From: a virus
Length of the DNA stretch: 42,932 nucleotides
Direction: 5' to 3' (one strand)
Virus record (IMG/VR): IMGVR_UViG_3300036822_000040
Coordinates: 1 to 42,932 of that record
In this document: positions 37,235 through 42,932 of the stretch, piece after piece
How positions within the stretch are numbered: the stretch's first letter is position 1
Layout: every line of letters starts with the position of its first letter
Position numbers and translations under genes: made by a program
The notes under the pieces: model-generated
The model's database searches: none
Told to the model about the DNA's origin: nothing
The model's input: only the letters and a program-made list of their open reading frames with translations

Positions 37235-37588
37235 ATGAAACGCATCGCACCTTGGCAGCGTAACATGATCGCCTTGGCGCATGGCGTCATCCTCAAACCG
37301 AGTGGTCAAATGAAATGGATCGCCAACATCGTGGTCGAAGCGCCAACGCCGGAAAGCTCGACCGACTACGGCCTATTCCCCATCGAGGCCGACAGCGAGG
37401 GCGACGCGGCGCGTAGCGCCGCTTACACAATCGCCAAGGAGCTTTATGGCGAACACGCCAGCGTGGGCTTCATGCAGTCGGATGGCGAGAACTTCTTCCG
37501 CGCCAGCATTGGCGCATACATCGGCGGCGGCATCATCCAAGGAACGTCGCTGTCCATCCTCATCCGCGAGTATCAGGGGGTCCAATGA
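37235..37588 (+). CDS. Early hypothetical protein, possibly leaderless
   Basis: 117 residues; contains a beta-alpha pattern (WIANIVVEAPTPESS...AARSAAYTIAKELYG). The ATG sits at the predicted transcription start, so translation may begin without a leader, or at an internal Met (residue 11 or 26). Function unknown. ATGA-coupled to the next gene. Confidence 0.65.
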   Translation: MKRIAPWQRNMIALAHGVILKPSGQMKWIANIVVEAPTPESSTDYGLFPIEADSEGDAARSAAYTIAKELYGEHASVGFMQSDGENFFRASIGAYIGGGIIQGTSLSILIREYQGVQ

Positions 37589-37971
37589 GAAAGAGCTTAG
37601 ACCGGCGAATTGCCGCTGGGCGTGTGACCGAAGGCGCATTCGCGTCATGCCCGGAGATGGGCGCAAACGGCGCGTTCCTGATTGAGGGTCCAGCGCCGAA
37701 TTGGATGAAGCTCAAGATCATCGCCAGCGACGGGACGGACCCCGAGGCGAAGGGTTGGGAGCATGTCAGCGTCTCGACGCCTAATCGCTGCCCGAACTGG
37801 ATCGAAATGTGCTTCGTCAAAGACCTGTTTTGGGACGACGAAGAAACCGTCGTGCAGTTCCACCCGCCGCACAGCGAGTATGTCAACTGTCATCCATTCA
37901 CGTTACACCTCTGGCGTCATCGCTGGACCCCAATAGCGACGCCGCCTTCCTACTTTGTGGGACCGAAATAA
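37585..37971 (+). CDS. DUF7694-like protein
   Basis: 128 residues. The pattern NGAFLIEGP...WEHVSVS...CPNWIEMCFVKDLFW...VVQFHPPHSEYVN...HPFTLHLWR matches small phage proteins grouped as DUF7694, of unknown function, widespread in phages. First-position coupling to the previous gene by ATGA. Confidence 0.75.
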   Translation: MRKSLDRRIAAGRVTEGAFASCPEMGANGAFLIEGPAPNWMKLKIIASDGTDPEAKGWEHVSVSTPNRCPNWIEMCFVKDLFWDDEETVVQFHPPHSEYVNCHPFTLHLWRHRWTPIATPPSYFVGPK

Positions 37972-38214
37972 ATGAAAATCTCACCCTTTAAAAAAGTCGT
38001 CGCCAACGCCGAAAAACGCATGAAGGACGGCTGGGACATCTACCAGCAATTCAATTGCGCCAAATGCGGCGCGAAACAGACCATGCCCGATGTCAATAAA
38101 TTCTATACGCAAGGGCGTTGTGAAGAATGCGGTCATGTGACGGACATCGAAAAAGACGGCTGCAATTTCATGGCGGCCTCGTCAACTCTCAATCGTTTTC
38201 AGGGGGTCCGATGA
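37972..38214 (+). CDS. Zinc-ribbon micro-protein
   Basis: 80 residues with CAKCGA and CEECGH: four-cysteine zinc ribbon. Begins directly after the previous stop. Function unknown. Confidence 0.7.
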   Translation: MKISPFKKVVANAEKRMKDGWDIYQQFNCAKCGAKQTMPDVNKFYTQGRCEECGHVTDIEKDGCNFMAASSTLNRFQGVR

Positions 38215-38522
38215 CCAAGGCTCTATGGCTTTCCCTCGCCCTAAGTCTCGCACCAGTCCACGAAGCATCGGCTTGCCATCGCTTCTCTGTTTGGAAATAT
38301 CCCTATCCTCAACGCTGTCACGTCGAAGCTAAAACAAGTCACGATTGGTATGTCGAACTTGTCGCAACACCGCCAGCGCCGGCCCCCGATCCAGATCAGC
38401 AGGCGCATGACGCCGCTGTCGCCGCACACAAGGATGAACTCAATTGGCTATTGACCCATGTCCACGATCCAGACAGCCGATATACGCAACAGAGGAAGTG
38501 GGAGGAGGAAGGGAAATGGTGA
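38211..38522 (+). CDS. Exported protein with signal peptide
   Basis: 103 residues from the ATG at 38211 (ATGA overlap). Sec signal peptide MTKALWLSLALSLAPVHEASA, then Cys-His (CHRFSVWKYPYPQRC), a Pro/Ala linker and an acidic helix. Possibly disulphide-linked in the periplasm. Similar exported proteins seem common in rhizobial phages; function unknown. Lipoprotein status is doubtful as the lipobox is poor. Confidence 0.65.
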   Translation: MTKALWLSLALSLAPVHEASACHRFSVWKYPYPQRCHVEAKTSHDWYVELVATPPAPAPDPDQQAHDAAVAAHKDELNWLLTHVHDPDSRYTQQRKWEEEGKW

Positions 38523-38659
38523 CGGAAAGTAAGCCCTATTTCGTCTGGCGAAAGGAGCCTCTTGTCGGAGCGCCTTACGACTATGGATGGTGGTCTTATG
38601 TCGTCTACCCCTACGGCCAAGACGGACGCCATGTTCACAGCGTAAACTCCGCGTTTTGA
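38516..38659 (+). CDS. Aromatic-rich micro-protein
   Basis: 47 residues from the ATG at 38516 (overlaps the previous stop). Trp/Tyr-rich (YDYGWWSYVVYPYG). No family. May be a small periplasmic or inhibitor protein. Confidence 0.55.
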   Translation: MVTESKPYFVWRKEPLVGAPYDYGWWSYVVYPYGQDGRHVHSVNSAF

Positions 38660-38692
38660 TTTCTCTGAGTGAAAATATCGGAGCTTTATAAA

Positions 38693-38782
38693 ATGCCAAG
38701 CGATCCGACAGTCCTCCAAAAGCTGGCAAGCCTTTTGGTTTACGGCGCGATCATCGGCGCAATCATCTGGAACTGGCCATAA
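38693..38782 (+). CDS. 29-residue membrane micro-protein
   Basis: Short polar N-terminus (MPSDPTVLQKL) and one transmembrane segment (LVYGAIIGAIIWNW). GGAG precedes the ATG. Adjacent to the exported protein, so may be part of a small envelope module. Confidence 0.55.
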   Translation: MPSDPTVLQKLASLLVYGAIIGAIIWNWP

Positions 38783-38962
38783 CCACACTGTGAAATTAGG
38801 ACATTTTTTTTCTGTACAATTTGTGAGAGAATTCAGTTGACAATTCTCTACCGTCATGCTATTCGTTAGACGCATGGGAGGTATGCCTTGACAAGTCAAC
38901 ATTGCCTCCTATATGTAGGACAGTCGCCATCGTGCGATGTTCACACGGAGGATTAAAATCTC
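38783..38962 (+). promoter_or_regulatory. Two-promoter control region
   Basis: Upstream: TTGACA (38837-38842), 17 bases, weak TATTCG, inside GAGAATT/AATTCTC arms (38827-38848). Downstream: TTGACA (38888-38893), 16 bases, TATATG (38910-38915), with TTGACAAGTCAA (38888-38899) over the -35 box and GGAGG...CCTCC outside it. T8 at 38804-38811. No gene. Confidence 0.65.
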
Positions 38963-39754
38963 ATGACTGACACGAATGACAACATGGTGGCGTTGACCGA
39001 CGCTATCAAGCTTGGCGCGAAGGCCGCGCGAGAGATAGGCAAGTCGCGTGACCGCACGTTTGCGATTGGCGAAGGCCTCGTGGCGATGCGCACAAAGGTC
39101 CTGATCGATCTAGGCAAGGACCCGCGCATCAATGATCGCTCGATCCTCAAGAGCGGTAAATACCGTGAGCTAATGGGCAAGGCCTTGAAGACCTATCCGG
39201 ACTACACGTTGGATACGGTATTCAAGAACGATAGCACCCGCCTCGCCTACATGTTCGTCGCGGAATACAAGGATCAAATCCTCAACGCGTTCGCGGCGGA
39301 GGAATTGCGCAATCCGGGCGCGACGTTGCGCCTTGTCAATCCAGAGCGGATCAAGAGCAAGTTCAAGTCGCTTACCGATCCGCCCAAGAAGGCCGCCGCG
39401 TCCAAGGCCGCCGCGAAGGAAGCAGAAGAGCAAGACCGCGATGAGCTTTTCGGCAAGCTCAAGGAAGACGCCATCAACTCACGGCGTCAATACGATGAAC
39501 TGTTCGCGCGGTATATCGACTTTGACACCACGCCAGCGGAAAGACTTGCAGAGCTTCTATTCGACACAAGCGCAAAATCAGGAGGCCGCAAGAACCGCCT
39601 CGCGTTCATTGATATGGTTGTCAAGTACGCGACAGGCGACAAGCCTAAGCCGGCGAAGGCCAAGCGCAATAAGGCCAAGGAGGCCGTACAGAAGGCCGTC
39701 AACGAGGCCATCGCCAACGGTTCGCCTATCATCGAAGAGCAACGCGCCGAGTAG
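38963..39754 (+). CDS. Early helical protein with basic Lys/Ala tail
   Basis: 263 residues. Largely helical with charged repeats; residues about 135-165 and 220-250 are Lys/Ala-rich (PKKAAASKAAAKEAEEQ; KPKPAKAKRNKAKEA), which suggests nucleic-acid contact. No enzyme motif. It sits behind an operator-controlled early promoter and is the largest gene in this arm except the DUF932 gene. Confidence 0.65.
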   Translation: MTDTNDNMVALTDAIKLGAKAAREIGKSRDRTFAIGEGLVAMRTKVLIDLGKDPRINDRSILKSGKYRELMGKALKTYPDYTLDTVFKNDSTRLAYMFVAEYKDQILNAFAAEELRNPGATLRLVNPERIKSKFKSLTDPPKKAAASKAAAKEAEEQDRDELFGKLKEDAINSRRQYDELFARYIDFDTTPAERLAELLFDTSAKSGGRKNRLAFIDMVVKYATGDKPKPAKAKRNKAKEAVQKAVNEAIANGSPIIEEQRAE

Positions 39755-39757
39755 CTC

Positions 39758-39837
39758 TTGACAAACGCGCCGCGTTAACTAAATCAGTTGACGCGGCGTC
39801 ACCACGCCGTGATGCTACCGGATGTAGGATTATCCCA
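39758..39837 (+). promoter_or_regulatory. Promoter plus long hairpin
   Basis: TTGACA (39758-39763), 16 bases, TAAATC (39780-39785). CGCCGCGTTAAC (39768-39779) and GTTGACGCGGCG (39787-39798) form a 12-bp stem with one mismatch and a 7-base loop across the -10 box; TGACGC-G-GCGTCA is a second palindrome (39789-39801). It may terminate the upstream transcript or serve as an operator. Confidence 0.55.
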
Positions 39838-40047
39838 ATGCCAACAACAGAAGAACTCACACGCTATGCGCTCGATGAAACAAAACGAGGCGGTGATCCG
39901 ATCAAGGCTCAAGCCTACGCAACGCTAATTCTCGCTATGCAAGTCAAACGCATTGCCGATGCGCTCACAGAAGAATTGAGAGGCGAAAAACCGCTCGACC
40001 AGATCGCTACAGCATTGCGTGGCATCGAGCTTCAAGCGAGGCGATAA
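39838..40047 (+). CDS. Small helical early protein
   Basis: 69 residues, two helices (IKAQAYATLILAMQVKRIADAL). No family. Directly abuts the next gene. Confidence 0.6.
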   Translation: MPTTEELTRYALDETKRGGDPIKAQAYATLILAMQVKRIADALTEELRGEKPLDQIATALRGIELQARR

Positions 40048-40275
40048 ATGCTCAAGTTCTACTTCTACTACGCCACCAGCGAGGCCGGCCTTCCACCTTT
40101 GGAAATCGAGGCCTCTGACTGGGAACAAGCGATGACAAAGGCCGCCATCGTTTTCAATCGCAAGGCCGCTGTCTTCACAGCGGAAGAAAGGAGCGCAATC
40201 CATCTAAGGTCAATCGAATACTGCGACACAGACACGGGACAATATCGCATGGCGCAAGTCGCCAACAACATCTAG
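40048..40275 (+). CDS. Hypothetical early protein
   Basis: 75 residues with strand-helix-strand pattern (MLKFYFYYAT...DWEQAMTKAAIVFNRKAAVF). Function unknown. Confidence 0.6.
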   Translation: MLKFYFYYATSEAGLPPLEIEASDWEQAMTKAAIVFNRKAAVFTAEERSAIHLRSIEYCDTDTGQYRMAQVANNI

Positions 40276-40284
40276 GAGGCCACA

Positions 40285-40485
40285 ATGGCAAGCTCACTGT
40301 TCGACATCCATCTTGACTTGGACAAGGAAACCAAGGGCGCAGTCCGCTATGCGGAACGCGGCGCGAGCGACACTCATAAAATCGGAACGATTTACATTCG
40401 CAAGACGGCGCTCAAGGAGCCTTACCCGAAAGCGATCAAGCTCACTGTCGCTGTCGCTCTTGCCCTTGACAAAGGCACAGCGTAA
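40285..40485 (+). CDS. Hypothetical early protein
   Basis: 66 residues, beta-rich (FDIHLDLDKETKGAVRY; IGTIYIRKTAL). Resembles small phage proteins of unknown role. The next promoter begins inside its last codons. Confidence 0.6.
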   Translation: MASSLFDIHLDLDKETKGAVRYAERGASDTHKIGTIYIRKTALKEPYPKAIKLTVAVALALDKGTA

Positions 40486-40494
40486 CACTATATG
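40466..40494 (+). promoter_or_regulatory. Strong early promoter with structured leader
   Basis: TTGACA (40466-40471), 17 bases, TATATG (40489-40494). Predicted start near 40501, exactly at the left arm of the leader stem at 40502. Confidence 0.7.
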
Positions 40495-40501
40495 ATTGAC
40501 A

Positions 40502-40588
40502 GTCGGGTGGAAGTCTAGGGAGCGGCGCTCGAAACGCACCTGAGATGACAGACGCGAGCGGCCCACGCCAAGGACTATTCCACCCGAC
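40502..40588 (+). ncRNA. Folded 5' leader or small RNA
   Basis: GTCGGGTGGAA (40502-40512) and TTCCACCCGAC (40578-40588) form a perfect 11-bp closing stem that begins at the predicted transcription start. Inside, GTC/GAC extends it past a 2-base bulge, and CGCTCG (40526-40531) pairs with CGAGCG (40555-40560). No match to a known riboswitch or ribozyme was recognised. It ends 21 bases before the next ATG. Confidence 0.6.
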
Positions 40589-40609
40589 ATCAACTAGGAC
40601 AGACACAAA

Positions 40610-40813
40610 ATGCGCAACTATGCAAGTCCCGTCTTTCAGCATCGCCACTATGCGCTGATTGCTAGCGTGTTGGCGCAAATGAGCGAGCGGGACAATCCGA
40701 CAGCGATCAAGGCCGCGCTTGCGGTCCTGTTCAAGCGCGACAATCCGCAATTCGATTGGGACAGGTTCATGTCCGCCGCGAATGGCGAGCCAAACGGAAG
40801 GGACAAACGCTAA
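40610..40813 (+). CDS. Small early protein after structured leader
   Basis: 67 residues, helical (YALIASVLAQMSERDNPTAIKAALAVLF) with a basic end. No clear ribosome site except AGGA about 14 bases upstream. Function unknown; expression may be controlled by the folded leader. Confidence 0.6.
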   Translation: MRNYASPVFQHRHYALIASVLAQMSERDNPTAIKAALAVLFKRDNPQFDWDRFMSAANGEPNGRDKR

Positions 40814-41109
40814 TGACTAGGACCGAAATCGAGGCCGCCCTTGATACCGGCGAGCTTTGGGCAGCGATGGTTAGTCGCTACAAACCTACACGCTACTGGC
40901 GCGTTCGCCGGAATGGCAAGACACAGACGTGGAAGACGCGCCCCAATGAGTTTTCCATTCCCGTCAAGGCCGGCCTACGCGAACACACGCGTATAACCGA
41001 AACGAGTTACGTCGCTACTGTTGGCGACACAGATTGGCAAAACGCCAACTTCGTCAACGGCGCGAAACAAGACCCGAACGAGGCAAGGAGGGCATTGACA
41101 AACGCGTAA
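40813..41109 (+). CDS. Hypothetical early protein
   Basis: 98 residues from the ATG at 40813 (TAATG coupling). Contains RYWRVRRNGKTQTWKTRP, a beta-type basic segment. Function unknown. Confidence 0.65.
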   Translation: MTRTEIEAALDTGELWAAMVSRYKPTRYWRVRRNGKTQTWKTRPNEFSIPVKAGLREHTRITETSYVATVGDTDWQNANFVNGAKQDPNEARRALTNA

Positions 41110-41124
41110 ACCGAATTATATAAC
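41095..41124 (+). promoter_or_regulatory. Early promoter
   Basis: TTGACA (41095-41100), 18 bases, TATAAC (41119-41124). The string TTGACAAACGCG is shared with the promoter at 39758. Overlaps the end of the previous gene. Confidence 0.65.
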
Positions 41125-41152
41125 AGTCTCACACTAACCAAGGATAACGAAA

Positions 41153-41362
41153 ATGCCAGTATCATTCGAGCCTCAAGTCATCGCTGACAGCAGTGGCAAG
41201 TGGGTAGGCAACGCCGTGAGAACCGCTACCGAAGCGGAGGCCGAAACCTACGTGCGAGACTTGTCGCTGCGATGGACCCTTGTTCGCGAAACGCGCGTGG
41301 TCGAAAGCGATGACCCGGTAACATACCGGATCGTTAACGGGCGAGGCGAATTCATTTCGTAA
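41153..41362 (+). CDS. Hypothetical early protein
   Basis: 69 residues, beta-rich (WVGNAVRTATEAEAETYVRDLSLRWTLVRETRVVES). Similar short proteins are common in phages of alphaproteobacteria (unknown role). Confidence 0.6.
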   Translation: MPVSFEPQVIADSSGKWVGNAVRTATEAEAETYVRDLSLRWTLVRETRVVESDDPVTYRIVNGRGEFIS

Positions 41363-41473
41363 CGTGTCTACCATGACAGGGACGGTTGCCAGACTGTCGG
41401 GGTGACTTAGAGCAACGACCGGGCGACAGCGGTTTAATATCTGTCGCACTTCTCAAACCTAGGACCAAGCATC
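41363..41473 (+). promoter_or_regulatory. Structured leader with alternative stems before the DUF932 gene
   Basis: GCGACAG (41423-41429) can pair with CTGTCGC (41441-41447) or, as CGACAG, with the upstream CTGTCG (41394-41399). GGTTGC...GCAAC pairing is also possible. The mutually exclusive stems suggest a switch-like leader. AGGA lies 14 bases before the ATG. Confidence 0.5.
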
Positions 41474-42376
41474 ATGGAAAAACTGTTCAACTCCTTCCAA
41501 CAGGCCGGCGAGCTAGTCGCCAGTCCCGGCCAATGGCTGACCGAAGACGAAATGAGAGCGAAGCTTCCGGCCATTTTTGCGGAGGACAAGCACGACAGCC
41601 GCTCGGAACGGTATACCTACGTTTCGACAATGGACTTACTGCGAGGCCTCGCGCGTGAAGGCTTCCGGCCTACCTACGCCACGCAACAGCGGACCCGCAA
41701 GGAGGGCATGAGAGGGCATACCAAGCATCTCATCCGCTTGCGCAAGGACTTCGCCTTGAACGCGCCGGAGAAATCCGAAATCATCATGCTGAATTCGCAC
41801 GGCGGACAATCGAGCGTTCTTTTGGCGGGCGGCATATGGAGATTTGTCTGTATGAACGGCCACGTTGTGGGCGATACCATCGCCAAGGTCCACGTCCCGC
41901 ACAAAGGCGACATCTTGGATAGCGTCATAGAGGGCAGTTATACGGTCGCTGGCGGCCTTCAGCAGATCGCAGGGCATGTGGAGGCATGGAAAGGCCTAAG
42001 CCTGTCACGGCCTGAACAACTGCTGCTAGCGGAGGGCGCAGCTACCGTGCGTTTCGATCTGGAGCCCGGCGAGAAATCACCAGTCGATCTTGACCAAATC
42101 TTGCGGCCTCGCCGGTCGATTGACCGACAAGACGATTTGTGGACAGTCTACAATCGCGTACAGGAGAATATGAACAAGGGCGGTTTGTACGGCGTCACGC
42201 GCGACGCGCAAAACCGTAGGCGCAACATGACAACGCGACCGATCAAAGGCATTGACCAAAACCTAGCGTTAAATCGCGCCCTTTGGACCCTCGCGGAAGG
42301 CATGGCTGCGATCAAGGCCGGCAAGGAAACAAATCTCTCGCCAAAAATCTTGGACGCGGAATTCCGCGACGCGTAG
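41474..42376 (+). CDS. DUF932-family phage protein
   Basis: 300 residues. Pattern SERYTYVSTMDLLRGLAREGF, HLIRLRKDF, EIIMLNSHGGQSSVLLAGGIWRFVCMNGHVVGD and a central helical region match the DUF932 family, large phage and plasmid proteins of unknown role, often expressed early. A folded leader precedes it and tandem hairpins follow. Confidence 0.85.
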   Translation: MEKLFNSFQQAGELVASPGQWLTEDEMRAKLPAIFAEDKHDSRSERYTYVSTMDLLRGLAREGFRPTYATQQRTRKEGMRGHTKHLIRLRKDFALNAPEKSEIIMLNSHGGQSSVLLAGGIWRFVCMNGHVVGDTIAKVHVPHKGDILDSVIEGSYTVAGGLQQIAGHVEAWKGLSLSRPEQLLLAEGAATVRFDLEPGEKSPVDLDQILRPRRSIDRQDDLWTVYNRVQENMNKGGLYGVTRDAQNRRRNMTTRPIKGIDQNLALNRALWTLAEGMAAIKAGKETNLSPKILDAEFRDA

Positions 42377-42403
42377 GCCGCACCTCACGCGGCGCGGATA
42401 AGC

Positions 42404-42427
42404 AAAGCCCAAATCCCCTTGGGCTTT
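42404..42427 (+). terminator. Hairpin after the DUF932 gene
   Basis: AAAGCCCAA-ATCCCC-TTGGGCTTT, a perfect 9-bp stem, 27 bases after the stop. Followed at once by a second, U-tailed hairpin. Confidence 0.65.
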
Positions 42428-42436
42428 AGCTGAGAA

Positions 42437-42474
42437 GGTGGAGCGGACTTGGCGGTCCTTAGCTCCGCCTTTTT
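42437..42474 (+). terminator. Rho-independent terminator
   Basis: GGTGGAGC...GCTCCGCC (8 bp with one G-U pair) enclosing GGAC/GTCC, followed by TTTTT (42470-42474). The best terminator in the window; it closes the DUF932 transcription unit. Confidence 0.85.
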
Positions 42475-42515
42475 CATGTGCAATGTGTCGCGCGAAACAT
42501 GTAACAATTCGTGAT

Positions 42516-42543
42516 TTGACTATCGTCTCACTTGTGGTATGGT
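42516..42543 (+). promoter_or_regulatory. Early promoter upstream of the last gene
   Basis: TTGACT (42516-42521), 16 bases, TATGGT (42538-42543). The leader contains GAGGGC-AATCCC-GCCCTC (42555-42572) and outer GGTCC/GGACC arms. Confidence 0.55.
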
Positions 42544-42592
42544 CCTGACTGTGAGAGGGCAATCCCGCCCTCCGCTCCAAAGGACCGCCAAA

Positions 42593-42913
42593 ATGTTCCA
42601 CTTCTCAAAGCTCCCCATCTCGGTTCAAGTCGCGCTGTTCCGCTTGAACGAAGCCTATCACGCCAACCCTTCGTGCGACCGCATTTGCCAACTCAGCAAC
42701 GCGTGGCTTGACGAGCAAACCGACAATGGCGCGACCATGGTCCCCGCGTTGCCGGCAAGCTTCCGCTTCCGCACGGTCGCTGACTATCGCCCGCCCGTCG
42801 CGCCAAAGACCAATGGCCAGATTGGCGCGGAATTCCAGTCCGCCCGCGCCGGCTGGTCGCCAGTCGAGACGCCTTGCCTTGGCAAGCAACATCACAGTGT
42901 CATGGAGGATTGA
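42593..42913 (+). CDS. Hypothetical early protein
   Basis: 106 residues from the ATG at 42593, preceded by AAAGGA. Helical N-terminal half (PISVQVALFRLNEAYHANPSCDRICQLSNAWLDEQ) and a disordered C-terminus. Function unknown. The junction promoter begins in its last codons. Confidence 0.65.
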   Translation: MFHFSKLPISVQVALFRLNEAYHANPSCDRICQLSNAWLDEQTDNGATMVPALPASFRFRTVADYRPPVAPKTNGQIGAEFQSARAGWSPVETPCLGKQHHSVMED

Positions 42914-42932
42914 CAAGTCAACGTAAGTAGAG
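42910..42932 (+). promoter_or_regulatory. -35 box and operator of the junction-spanning promoter
   Basis: TTGACA (42910-42915) inside TTGACAAGTCAA (42910-42921). With TATACT at 1-6 the spacer is exactly 17 bases, which supports circular closure of the window. Confidence 0.6.

Noticed and set aside
40526-40560. GAAA and CTGAGATGA in the leader reminiscent of a hammerhead ribozyme
   Set aside because: Order and spacing of the motifs cannot form any of the three hammerhead types; the CTGANGA core is not exact.

Overview
The window reads as a complete, circularly closed genome (about 43 kb) of a short-tailed (podovirus-like) bacteriophage. It has a large terminase, portal, major capsid protein, adaptor, DNA-stabilisation and ejection proteins and a repeat-rich fibre, but no tail tube, sheath or tape-measure gene. 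No integrase, DNA polymerase, tRNA or CRISPR array was seen. The sequence is GC-rich. An ERF/YqaJ recombination pair, DUF3309, DUF932, DUF7694 and PEP-CTERM proteins point to an alphaproteobacterial host, perhaps Rhizobiales or a sphingomonad; this is an inference. The two ends appear to join: a -35 box at 42910-42915 and a -10 box at 1-6 are separated by exactly 17 bases across the junction, so the cut point looks arbitrary.

Layout. (1) A rightward early arm (37235-42932, continuing into 1-613) holds many small genes under a series of near-consensus sigma70 promoters. Several promoters overlap palindromes such as TTGACAAGTCAA, and several genes have folded 5' leaders. (2) A leftward block at 679-5792 encodes holin-like protein, muramidase endolysin, DUF3309 membrane protein, glycine-rich tail protein, fibre and fibre adaptor. 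(3) A rightward block at 5846-8111 encodes small zinc proteins and a DUF5906-type helicase; 8112-9099 holds inverted repeats and micro-genes. (4) A control point at 9550-9633 has a leftward HTH regulator and a rightward recombination operon (ERF annealing protein, YqaJ-type nuclease, small proteins, HTH protein) sharing one palindromic operator between divergent promoters. (5) A long leftward late operon (37143 down to 12918) runs: two winged-helix regulators, HNH endonuclease, terminase, an Acb2/Tad1-like anti-defence protein, portal, a PEP-CTERM surface protein, scaffold candidate, capsid, adaptor, tail protein, a cluster of arginine-rich micro-genes around a RuvC resolvase, and ejection proteins including one with a lytic transglycosylase domain.

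Most unusual points: six protamine-like micro-ORFs (20-47 residues) in the virion-assembly operon; a PEP-CTERM (exosortase substrate) protein inside that operon; an Acb2/Tad1-like cyclic-nucleotide sponge overlapping the terminase gene; two structured early leaders, one with mutually exclusive stems; an HNH gene whose best start is AUU; and a promoter crossing the window ends. All function calls come from reading motifs; no database search was run.
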